DNA of 64,000 bases from Streptomyces sp. NBC_00440 (GTDB taxonomy: Bacteria; Actinomycetota; Actinomycetes; Streptomycetales; Streptomycetaceae), in NCBI RefSeq assembly GCF_036014215.1, contig NZ_CP107921.1, positions 496,001-560,000 on the forward strand, written 5' to 3'. The notes below the pieces were generated by a model. It searched no databases. It was given only the letters and a program-made list of their open reading frames with translations, and was not told the origin of the DNA. Made by a program: the position numbers and the translations under genes. This document shows positions 52,559-60,800 of this stretch, piece by piece. The first letter of the stretch is position 1. Every line of letters begins with the position of its first letter.

Positions 52559-53377
52559 ATGTCAAGCAGTACCATGTTTCACATGCAGGACCATGAGCAG
52601 ATGCGGGATCTGGTGGCCGCCGCCCTGGCGGCGGCGGAGGCACGCGGCCGGGACGTCGCGGACGTCCCGCTGACAGTGATCGCTGCGGCGGCCGGCGTCT
52701 CCCGCAGCACGCTGCTGCGCCGGCTGGGCGGCTCACGGGCCGCGCTGGACGAGGCGGTCCGGCGGGCGGGCGTCGACCCCGGCGGCCGGCGGCCGGTCCG
52801 CGAGCGCGCGATCGAGGCGGCGGCGCAGCTCGTCGCCGAGCGGGGCCTCGGCGCGATGACCCTGGACGCCGTCGCGGAGCGGGCCGTGTGCTCGCTTCCC
52901 AGCTTGCACACGGTCTTCGACGGCCGCGACGGCCTGCTCGGAGCCGTCTACGAACGCTACGGCCCGCTACCCGGCCTGGAAGCCCTGACCGCCGACCCGC
53001 CGGAGCGCCTGGAGGACACGGTGCGGGCGCTCCACCGGGCCGTGATCACGGCGTTCGACCGTGAACCGCGCGTGCTCCCGGCGATCTTCGCGGACCTCTT
53101 CAGCCGACCCGACGGGCCCGCCGCGCGAGCGACGCGGGCGTATCTCCCGCGCCTGTTCGACAGCCTCGCCCGGCTCCTGCTGCCGCACGTGGAGACGGGC
53201 CGGATACGACCACTGCCACTCCCGGTCCTGGTCCAACTCCTGCTGGGCCCGATGATCACCCACATCCTCACGCGACCGGTCCTCGAACCCATGGAGAGCC
53301 TTGACCTCCCACCCGTGAACGAAGTCTGCGAACTCTTCACCGAGGCATACCTGCGTGCGGTCACACGGCAGGAATAG
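52559..53377 (+). CDS. TetR-family regulator with two successive helix-turn-helix segments
   Basis: ATG 52559 (272 residues) is my choice; ATGs at 52574 and 52583 and a TTG at 52544 are alternatives. The first HTH-like segment (VPLTVIAAAAGVSRSTLLRR) is followed by a second complete TetR N-domain (RERAIEAAAQLVAERGLGAM, TLDAVAERAVCSLPSLHTVF). The C-terminal half is helical with the usual ligand pocket. Two DNA-binding segments in a row are uncommon for TetR proteins. Divergence from the FAD monooxygenase gene suggests local control. Confidence 0.85.
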   Translation: MSSSTMFHMQDHEQMRDLVAAALAAAEARGRDVADVPLTVIAAAAGVSRSTLLRRLGGSRAALDEAVRRAGVDPGGRRPVRERAIEAAAQLVAERGLGAMTLDAVAERAVCSLPSLHTVFDGRDGLLGAVYERYGPLPGLEALTADPPERLEDTVRALHRAVITAFDREPRVLPAIFADLFSRPDGPAARATRAYLPRLFDSLARLLLPHVETGRIRPLPLPVLVQLLLGPMITHILTRPVLEPMESLDLPPVNEVCELFTEAYLRAVTRQE

Positions 53378-53449
53378 CGAGGAAGAGGAATACGGGAGCC
53401 CGTCCGTACCGGGCCGCAAGAGGCACTGCGGATGCGGCCGGGGCGCCCG

Positions 53450-54490
53450 TCAGCCGACCGGCACCCCGGCCTCCAGGTTGAGGACGGCTGAGCGTTCCCG
53501 GGCGCGCAGCGCCCAGCGCAGCCGCTGGTACCGGATGGGAGGCAGCAGGTGCGCCGCCTCCTGTTCGCTGACGAAGCGCCAGCCGCGCAGTTCGGAGCCG
53601 GGCAGCAGCAGCCGCCCGGCTGCGGCGGAGTCGAGGCGGCCGCCGTCGAAGAGGAGCCGCAGACCGCCGTAGCCGGGGGGCTTCGGCGGCTCCCAGTCGA
53701 CCACCAGGAGTCTGGGCACCTGCCCGAGGTGTATCCCTATCTCCTCCGCCACCTCCCGGATCCCCGCCTGCGCCGGGGCCTCGCCGTTCTCGACCACCCC
53801 GCCGGGGAACTCCCAGCCCGGCTTGTACGTCGGGTCGACGAGCAGCACCCTGTCCTGCTCGTCGAAGAGGAGGACGCCCGCGGCGAGCGTCTCGGAGGTG
53901 GGCTCCGGGGTCTGGACGATCTCGCAGGGCCCGGCAGCCCCGGAGCGCAGCGCCTCGGCGATCCGCTCCGCGGTCTCGGCGGGGGTCAGCGCGGTGTTGT
54001 CGACGGTGTGGGCGTCGGCGGTGAGCCAGCCGAGCGCCGTCCGGTACGGCTCGATGTGCTCGTAGGACCACTGCCGGACGCGTTCGCTGCCCTCCGGGTC
54101 GTCGGGCAGCTCGACGCGCCCGGCGATCCGTTCCCGCAGGATCGTTTCCTCTGTTGTCAGCAGCACATGACAGACCGGAATGCGGCGGGAGGCGAGCCCG
54201 CCGAAGATCTCGTCGCGGTACTCCTGTCTCAGCAGCGTCATCGGCACCACCAGTACCCCGCCGACATCGGCGAGGAGTGCTGCCGCGGTATCGGCCACCA
54301 TGCGCCGCCAGACCGGCAGGTCCTGGAAGTCGTTCACCTCGGCCAGTCTCTTCTGCGGCAGCAGGAGACGCAGCGCCCCGCCGAGCACCTCGGGGTCGTA
54401 GAAGGTGCTGTTCGGGATCAGATCGATCAGTTCCCGCGCGGTGCTGGTCTTGCCCGCACTGAACGCACCGTTGATCCAGACGACAATCAC
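53450..54490 (-). CDS. P-loop kinase-like domain fused to a Nudix hydrolase
   Basis: A 346-residue two-domain protein from the GTG at 54490. Residues 1-185 form a P-loop NTPase with GAFSAGKTS (8-16) and the lid-like TEETILRERIAGRVE; the wording resembles the TmrB-type ATP-binding proteins linked to tunicamycin resistance. Residues about 200-340 are a Nudix domain with a perfect box GVVENGEAPAQAGIREVAEE (231-250), IG following. A kinase/Nudix fusion suggests action on a phosphorylated nucleotide or nucleotide-sugar compound, possibly in detoxification. Its start overlaps the end of a decayed integrase by one base, which is an accident of the junction. Confidence 0.85.
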   Translation of the reverse strand: MIVVWINGAFSAGKTSTARELIDLIPNSTFYDPEVLGGALRLLLPQKRLAEVNDFQDLPVWRRMVADTAAALLADVGGVLVVPMTLLRQEYRDEIFGGLASRRIPVCHVLLTTEETILRERIAGRVELPDDPEGSERVRQWSYEHIEPYRTALGWLTADAHTVDNTALTPAETAERIAEALRSGAAGPCEIVQTPEPTSETLAAGVLLFDEQDRVLLVDPTYKPGWEFPGGVVENGEAPAQAGIREVAEEIGIHLGQVPRLLVVDWEPPKPPGYGGLRLLFDGGRLDSAAAGRLLLPGSELRGWRFVSEQEAAHLLPPIRYQRLRWALRARERSAVLNLEAGVPVG

Positions 54491-55113
54491 TAGTACTCCA
54501 AGGCGGGTAGGCCGCTGAACAGCGACAATGACGGGGTCGCAAGATCATCTGGGAGAGGCGTGGGAAAAGACGGCGTCCACAGCCCGGCTCCCACCACCTC
54601 CTTCTCCCACACCATTTGGAGATACCCCACAATCCACTCCTCCATCGCAAGGGTCACCTCACTGTAGGCGCCTACCACTTCCAGCAGTTCATGCCCCATC
54701 CGGCCCTCGACGGCCACCCGCGGTATGTCACCCGCTTCGTCCAGCTTGGCCTTGTGCCGTGATCTCGTCCACAGTGCTCTGCGCCCAATAGGGGCGGATC
54801 ACAGCCCACAGCTGGGACTTGTACGACGACATGCTATTGCTGCGCAGACTGACCCCTTTGAATCAGAGGTCGCCGAAGTCCGCCATGTTGACCGGGGCAG
54901 CACCCCTCTGGCCCCGGCAGTCCCGCACATCGGACTCCCGGCCGAGGCCGAAGGTGAACGCCTCGTCCTCATCCGCGAACGGCACACCGTCCAGATTCTT
55001 GGACGCGGACGCGTACAGCTTCATGGTCGTCGGCTTGCCTTCGTCGTCCAGCTTGTACTGCCCGGTTCACCACTCACGCGGATGCTGCGCCCGCGAACTT
55101 CCGTGTACGGCAC
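54490..55113 (-). pseudogene. Tyrosine integrase pseudogene (frameshifts, nonsense codon, internal deletion)
   Basis: Read on the minus strand from GTG 55113 (GGGAGGTGA upstream): VPYTEVRGRSIRV, a frameshift near 55045, then YKLDDEGKPTTMKLYASASK and DEAFTFGLGRESDVRDCRG, an arm-binding domain, up to MADFGDL where a TGA (54863-54865) replaces the expected Trp codon. The same frame continues into SYKSQLWAVIRPYWAQSTVD, the start of the core-binding domain. Around 54760 the frame shifts again into VAVEGRMGHELLEVVGAYSE, then VTLAMEEWIVGYLQMVWEKE, the C-terminal box with the catalytic Tyr. Most of the catalytic core is missing. No attachment site or tRNA was found nearby. Confidence 0.75.
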
Positions 55114-55231
55114 CCTGTCACCTCCCAGTTCGATGATCGGTTTGCGCGGGTACCGGCGGACACTCCCTCTGCCGCCCTCCCTACCGCGGATACCTGGCCG
55201 GGCATCCACGACATGACGGGCAGTCAAGACC

Positions 55232-55564
55232 TTGGGCTTCCTTGAACCGCCTCATGCACTGTTGGACTGCCCGATCTTCGAAACTTCCGGACGGCAGGAA
55301 CGAAGCCTGGCCCAGAACGGGTTGGTGATCTCGGCCAGGAAGATATCCGGGCTGTGGTCCGGCCGGCCGGTCTCGCTCAAGCTGGAGGACCTGGACGCCA
55401 TCTGCGTCGTGCTCGGCTGTGACATCGGCGACCTGCTGATACCCGAGCCAGGGAAGGTCACCCGCCCCGGCGAGGAGACCGGCCAGCAGGCCGCCGTTGC
55501 GGCTGGCCCGGCCTCGGCGGCGGTGCCGCGTCGCCGTGACGGCCGGTCTCTGCCGCCGATGTGA
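55232..55564 (+). pseudogene. XRE/Cro-type regulator remnant of a recombinase module
   Basis: The C-terminal part is well formed: NGLVISARKISGLWSGRPVS, LKLEDLDAICVVLGCDIGDL, LIPEPGKV and a polar tail RRRDGRSLPP. The 30 N-terminal residues (GFLEPPHALLDCP) do not look like the usual start of this HTH family, so the 5' part was probably replaced or lost. It overlaps the next remnant by 4 bp, as neighbouring genes of intact modules do. Confidence 0.55.
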
Positions 55565-55662
55565 TGGCCTATGTTCTGCTGGCAGGCAAGTGCAAACCGC
55601 CAGCCAGTTGCCCGACCTGCTTCGGCTGGGGCGTGCTGCCAGGCCGCGCCTGCGGGCCCATG
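55561..55662 (+). pseudogene. Start of a zinc-ribbon-bearing recombinase-module protein, truncated
   Basis: Begins GTG/ATG at 55561/55564 with LAGKCKPPASCPTCFGWGVL and PGRACGP, a CxxC zinc-ribbon typical of the protein that follows the XRE gene in Streptomyces tyrosine-recombinase modules. Coding character is lost after about 55660, where the oppositely oriented recombinase remnant ends: a deletion junction. Confidence 0.45.
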
Positions 55663-55666
55663 CGAG

Positions 55667-56419
55667 AACTCCGAAGACGTGCCGCGGCGCGCGGGGGTGC
55701 ACGATTCGTGTCAGCTTCGCCCGCTGGGACAGCCGCGCCAGCAACTCGTTCAGGGCCCGGGCAGCATCGGCTGGCCCAGTGGCTCCTTGACAGGTTGACC
55801 AGGACGAAGTCACTGGCCCGCGCCCGCGGATGGCGTTCGCGCTCGACTGCGTAGGCGTCGTATGCCTGCACGATGAGGAAGTCCGCCGGAATCATACCGG
55901 GCTGCTTTGACTTCGCCCAGGCCCCGTTTGGGTTGTACCGGCGCGCGACGTGCAGGTACGCGTCGTGCACTGGGCAGCCGAGCATCGTGGCGTCCAGCAC
56001 GAAGTGCAGATCTTGTCGGCGCAGGCCCACGGCCTCACTGCGTCGCAGCCCTCGCGGGCGAGCAGCAGCACGATGAGCCGATCGCTGGCCGACTTGCAGG
56101 CCCACAGCAGCTCCAGCACCTCGCGGTCGCTGGCGCGGTCCACCGGCCGTTCCGGTTCGCTGAGCCGGTGCCGGGCCTTGGCGTAGTAGCGCAGCGAGCC
56201 GCTCCCGCCGCGGACCTCAGCGGGCAGCCGCCGGTCGTCGGCGATCTCGTAGAGCCGTGCCAGCACCGACGCCGGCAGGACCTGCGTGCTGACCATGTGC
56301 TTTTGGAACCCCGCCGGACTGTCAGCGTGGCGTAGATCGGCTCGTTCGCCGGGGCGGAACGGCTTCAGCCGAGTGGACGACGGAGCAGCGGGCACCAGTC
56401 GCAGCGTCATCGTGGTCAT
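55667..56419 (-). pseudogene. Second tyrosine recombinase, frameshifted and truncated
   Basis: The N-terminus is intact from ATG 56419 (MTTMTLRLVPAAPSSTRLKP, LPASVLARLYEIADDRRLPA, DREVLELLWACKSASDRLIV). A frameshift near 56050 leads to LRRSEAVGLRRQDLHFVLDA (first catalytic Arg) and PADFLIVQAYDAYAVERERH; a second frameshift near 55800 leads to ALNELLARLSQRAKLTRIVH then HPRAPRHVFG, a degraded HxxRH box. The C-terminal box with the catalytic Tyr is absent. In intact modules this protein is encoded after a small gene such as the one at 56449-56631. Confidence 0.75.
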
Positions 56420-56448
56420 GTCCTGTCAACACGCGGAGTCATTTGAGG

Positions 56449-56631
56449 TCAGCGGCCCTGGTTGCGGCGCTGGGCGTGAGCGGCGCGGGACTGCCGGTCA
56501 TCGATCAGCAGGGAGAACTCCGTCAGAGCGATGCACTGCACAGCTTCGACGGTGACCGGCTTGTCGCCCCTGCGGCGGGCCTGGGCGAGTTCGGCCGACG
56601 TGCACGCCGACAGCTGGACCTGGCTCGTCAT
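56449..56631 (-). CDS. Small accessory protein of the recombinase module
   Basis: A 60-residue product from ATG 56631 (MTSQVQLSACTSAELAQARR, then VEAVQCIALTEFSLLIDDRQ). It is polar, helical and without a known fold. It ends 29 bp before the start of the recombinase pseudogene, the same strand and order as in intact modules, so it is probably a survivor of the same element. Confidence 0.55.
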   Translation of the reverse strand: MTSQVQLSACTSAELAQARRRGDKPVTVEAVQCIALTEFSLLIDDRQSRAAHAQRRNQGR

Positions 56632-57277
56632 CGCAGCCCACACAACTCTGCCTTGCACGGCCCCTCGCAGAAGGCCTCCGCAAGCCCTGGGAGCGGCCCG
56701 CACGCCAGGGGCGCCCTCACACCCGCGCGTGTCCGCCGAGGATTTCGCCGCCTCCACGGGAAAACCCCTCAGCCGGCCAGCGCACCGAAACTCAGCACAG
56801 CAGGACCCGGCCGGCCAACCGGCATGAAGAACAAGCACCGTGCACGTGAACGCCCCGACAGGAAACTGGACAAACCAAACTTCGTGGCAGCCACCACAGT
56901 CACCGGAGCTGCATAAACGTCAAGTTTAGATTCTGGTGGCCTCTCATGAGAGGTCCCGAATCTTCGGCCTGCCAAATGCCTCAACCCGCACTTTCATTCC
57001 CCGAACGAAGAGGGGCCCGCCTCCAACAATCGTGCCAGGATGCCTATCCCTCCGGTACGCCATTGCAGAACCCCAGGCGTCGGCTCCCGGCCATGCCCAA
57101 GCCAAGCGACTAGTGAATACCCGAACCAATGATGGACGTACAATCTGACGGATCGAACCGGCACACACCGGGCGCGCTCTGCGGCTGCTGCGGCTGCGCC
57201 GCTGCCACCCTGCACTGGGCCAGGTTGTTCGCTGGCTCCACAAGATGCAATGCGCACAGTCTGACACGAGAGTGCGG
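56632..57277. other. Stretch without a confident gene between mobile remnants and the RHS locus
   Basis: These 646 bases are less GC-rich than the chromosome and contain no complete gene I can support. On the minus strand, 56944-57063 could encode 39 residues (MAYRRDRHPGTIVGGGPLFV, then RGMKVRVEAFG), possibly the tail of a lost gene; no family recognised. The rest shows stops in all frames. Confidence 0.45.
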
Positions 57278-57712
57278 TTACGAGTAATCTCCCATCAGGA
57301 CATCTGACGTAAATTCAGACCAATAAGTATCCTCATCTGCTGCCGGGGGGTCGATGCTGCGGATCACCGCATCGAGACGGTCCCTGGCCGCGATCCATTC
57401 TTCCGCTTCCGCATCTTCCGCGTAATATGGATACCTAGATGCGACAGCGGTCATACATTTACTGAAAAGAGAGATCGATGAGTTCGCGAACCCCAAGTCG
57501 TTAATATCCCATCCCGACATCACATTCCCCGTACCGTGCTCAATATAAACATGACAGTCTGCGGCATAGGTGGCAAACTCGATATATTCGACACCTTCGC
57601 CATTCCTCCTTAGGACCAGACTCTCATTTGGCTTGTAGGAAAAAAAATCATCTGGAACCTTCACGGAAAACTTACCGTCGGAGGTGCCGATCTCGATAAA
57701 CCGGAGATCCAT
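57278..57712 (-). CDS. SUKH-type (SUKH-4-like) immunity protein
   Basis: A 144-residue acidic cytoplasmic protein. The body alternates strands (RFIEIGTSDGKFSVKVPDDF, VEYIEFATYAADCHVYIEHG) and ends the domain with LGFANSSISLFSKCM, a pattern I associate with SUKH-4 immunity proteins of polymorphic toxin systems. It lies directly downstream of the RHS toxin gene on the same strand, the standard place for cognate immunity. GC content is clearly below that of the flanking chromosome, consistent with exchange together with the toxin tip. A 17-bp hairpin separates it from the toxin gene. Confidence 0.7.
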   Translation of the reverse strand: MDLRFIEIGTSDGKFSVKVPDDFFSYKPNESLVLRRNGEGVEYIEFATYAADCHVYIEHGTGNVMSGWDINDLGFANSSISLFSKCMTAVASRYPYYAEDAEAEEWIAARDRLDAVIRSIDPPAADEDTYWSEFTSDVLMGDYS

Positions 57713-57753
57713 TTCTCCCTCTCAGTTGCTATTTGAGTTAAGAAAACCGACCC

Positions 57754-57796
57754 ACACTGTGCCCCCTGCTCGATGTTCCAGCAGGGGGCACAGTGT
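57754..57796 (-). terminator. Hairpin between RHS toxin and immunity gene
   Basis: A perfect 17-bp stem (arms 57754-57770 and 57780-57796) with a 9-base loop, followed on the minus strand by a T-rich run (GGTTTTCTTAA). It has the form of an intrinsic terminator for the toxin transcript. Confidence 0.8.
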
Positions 57797-57846
57797 CTCA
57801 CACCGGAAAGCCGTACCGGGTTGCTAGCGATAGCGACGCATGCAAA

Positions 57847-60800
57847 CTATTCACGAAATAGCTTGGAAATTGCGGATTTGAGGTCGGCGGTCGTCTTTGC
57901 TTGCACGACTTTATCCGTGGACCAGTCAAACGACCAACTGATGTTTTTCACCCCAGCCTTGGCCAGGTTCCCCATGCAGTTAATCTGTCTCCCTTCGCAT
58001 GGTTTCCTCTCGGAGTACATTGCGACGACATCTCCGCCTGCAGCATCGAGCAACTTCCGTTCAGAGTGCAGCCCCTTTCCTGCCGATCTGGCGACTAGCA
58101 CCGTCCCATCCTTCAGGAGTGCCGAGGCATAGTTTCCAGACTTGTCTTTATTTATCAGTCTCTGCACTTGGACAGCTTGGCTGAGGTGCCCTTCGCCGTA
58201 TGCGACTTTCCCAACAAGGTCGATCCCGGTCCCGATTTTCCGGGCAGCCTTTGCCGCATCTTCGCCTTCTTCAAGCGCTTTTGCGAGCGCTTTTAGCTTC
58301 CCGAGCGGAATAAATCCTGCAGCGAGCCAACCGCAGGCCGAACCGTCACCTTCACCCAGGCACTGCTTGCCATCTTCGAGAGGTGATAGCGCTACTGCCG
58401 CATCTTTATAGGCCCGGGCATTTTCTTTGAAACTGCAGCTGACATCCCAGAAGCCACATTCGCTCTTCCAGAGTTGCTTCCATCCACATTTCACATCCCA
58501 GAACCCGCAACTACCGGATCCGCCACCGGAGTTATTCCCTGACGATCCTCCTGCTGACGGAACTACGGTTACGTCATTCCCGCTGCTCGTTCCACCCCCA
58601 GTGTTTCGTGTCGCCGGCGGCTGTACAGGCGGGAGGACGTCTGTGTTGCAGTCGGGGACGTCGCTCGGACACCTACGCATGAGACCGGTGGGGTCGCTGC
58701 TAGTGACGGGGGTGTTGTTGGCGTAGCTGTAGCCGTTGAGTGATTGGTTTTGGTCGAGGGATAGGACGGGGTCAACGCTGAGGAATTGGCCGATGCTTGG
58801 GTCGTATTCGCGGGCGCCGATGTGGGTGAGGCCTGTGGCGGTGTCAGTGGGTTTGCCGAGGAAGGCTTTGTCGTCGGGCCAGTTGGTGGCTTTGGTGCCT
58901 CGGGTTTCGCCGAAGGGGGTGGTGTAGCGCTTGGTGTAGGCCCAGGTGGCTGGTGTCAGAACGAGGCTGGCGGTGCCGTGGGGGTCGGCGGCCAGGTAGT
59001 TGAGGGTGGTGCCGGTAGTGTCTTTAGTTGCGGTGCGCAGTGCGACGGTTTGGCCGGCGGCGCTGTAGTAGCGGGTGCCGGTGAGGGTTTTGGTGGTGCC
59101 TTGGGTGGTGAGGTGGACTTCGGTGGCGCCGAGGTAGAGGACGGTGTCGCCGTCGCCCGAGGAGCGGCGGATGAGGAGTTCACCGCTGGCGTCGTAGAGG
59201 TAGCTGGTGTCGAGTTCCGGTTTACTGCTGGTGGAGGGCTCGCTGGTGGAAGCGAGTTTGCCTTCGGAATTCCAGGTCAGGGTTTGTTGGGCCTGGTTGC
59301 CGGGGCGGCTGGTGGTGTCGCCCGCCTCGTCATAGGCGTATGTGTTGGTCTTGGGTCCAGCCGTCTTCACCAGGGGGTGGGGTTGGCCGCTGGCGGTTCC
59401 GTAGCTGTAGGTCGAAGTGGTGTCGCCAGTGCTGGCGTGCTGCGTTTCGGTTCCGCGCTGACCTGCGTTGTTGTAGGTGTAGCTGGTCCAGTATGGAGCT
59501 GCGCCGTCGATGTTGGCCGTGGTACGGCCGGTGGTGGCGCAGTCTGCGCTCTTCGGGGTCCACGCTTCAGTGAGGCGCTTGTTGCCGTCGTAGGAAAAGC
59601 ACTGGTTGTCTGTCTTCGCTGTGCCGCCCTGGGTGGTGGCGTCGAAGATGGAAGTGACGTTGCCTGCGTCGTCCTGGGTGAACTTGAGTTCTTGCGGCAT
59701 GTAGCCGTGGACGTCGTCGGTAACGTAGGAGCGTGTGAGGCGGCGGGTTCCTGCCTCGTAGTCGTAGTTGAGGTAGGCCTTTTTCGCTGAGGTGGTGGGG
59801 TCGGTGCCCAGGGTGAGTTGGCGCAGGTCTCCCTGAGGGGAGTAGGCGGCGCCTTGGAGGTAGCCGGTGGTGCCGCTGAGGGTGGTCTGCTGGCCGAGGG
59901 CGTTGTATTTGCTGGATGTGGTTTCGGATGGCAGTCCGGCGACGGCGGGCTGGGATGCTTGGTGGATGGTTCCGTCGAGGTTGTAGCCGCTAGTGAAGGA
60001 CAGTGTTTTGGGTACGCCGGCTGCGACTAGAGGTTCGGTGTCGGGGAGGATCAGCTGGCTGCCGGTGACCTGGTACAGGTTGTCGTAGCGGGTGACTTTG
60101 CTTGTGTAGGCCCTGCCGTTGGCGCCACCGTCGTAGCGGGTTGCGGTGTCCTGCTGTCCCTTGGCGAGGGAGTCGAAGGTCCAGGCGGCGAGTTGGGTGG
60201 CGTCAGACTTGGTTCCGTCCCACAGGCCGGTCTGTCGCCCCAGGCTGTCGTACTCGGAGATCAGTGTCTTTTGACGTGCGTCGAGGGTGCTGGTGACCTG
60301 ATCGAGTGTGTTGTAGGTCGTGTGGGTGGTGCCCTTGTCGGGGTCCGTAGCGCTGCTCTGTCGGCCGAAGAGGTCGTAAGTGTAGGACCATGTGGATTGG
60401 TCCGGCTTCGCTATCACGCTCTTTTGCTGGCCGGCAGGAGTGTAGGTGTAGTCAGTGGTGGTGTAGTTGCTGCCGGTGGGTTGGGGGCTTGCGTATTCGC
60501 GGCGCTGTGTGGTCTGTCCGAGGGCGTTGGTGGTGACTTGAGTCGCCTGGCCGCCTGCAGGAGCCGAGGTGGATACGGTGTCGCCCGTGTATGTCGTGGT
60601 CGTGTTGAAGCGTGGGGTGCCGTAGACCTTGGTGACGGTTGTGACGGGACGTGCCGCACCGTCGTAGGTAGTGTCGGTCTGTGTGGGGGCTCCCGAACCT
60701 TCGGTCTGGGCCAGTTTTCCTGATGGGCTGGTTGTTTCGGCCCAGGTGTCGGCCATCGCTGATGCTGCCAGGCCCCGCTCGTTGTAGAGGGTTTCTGCTA

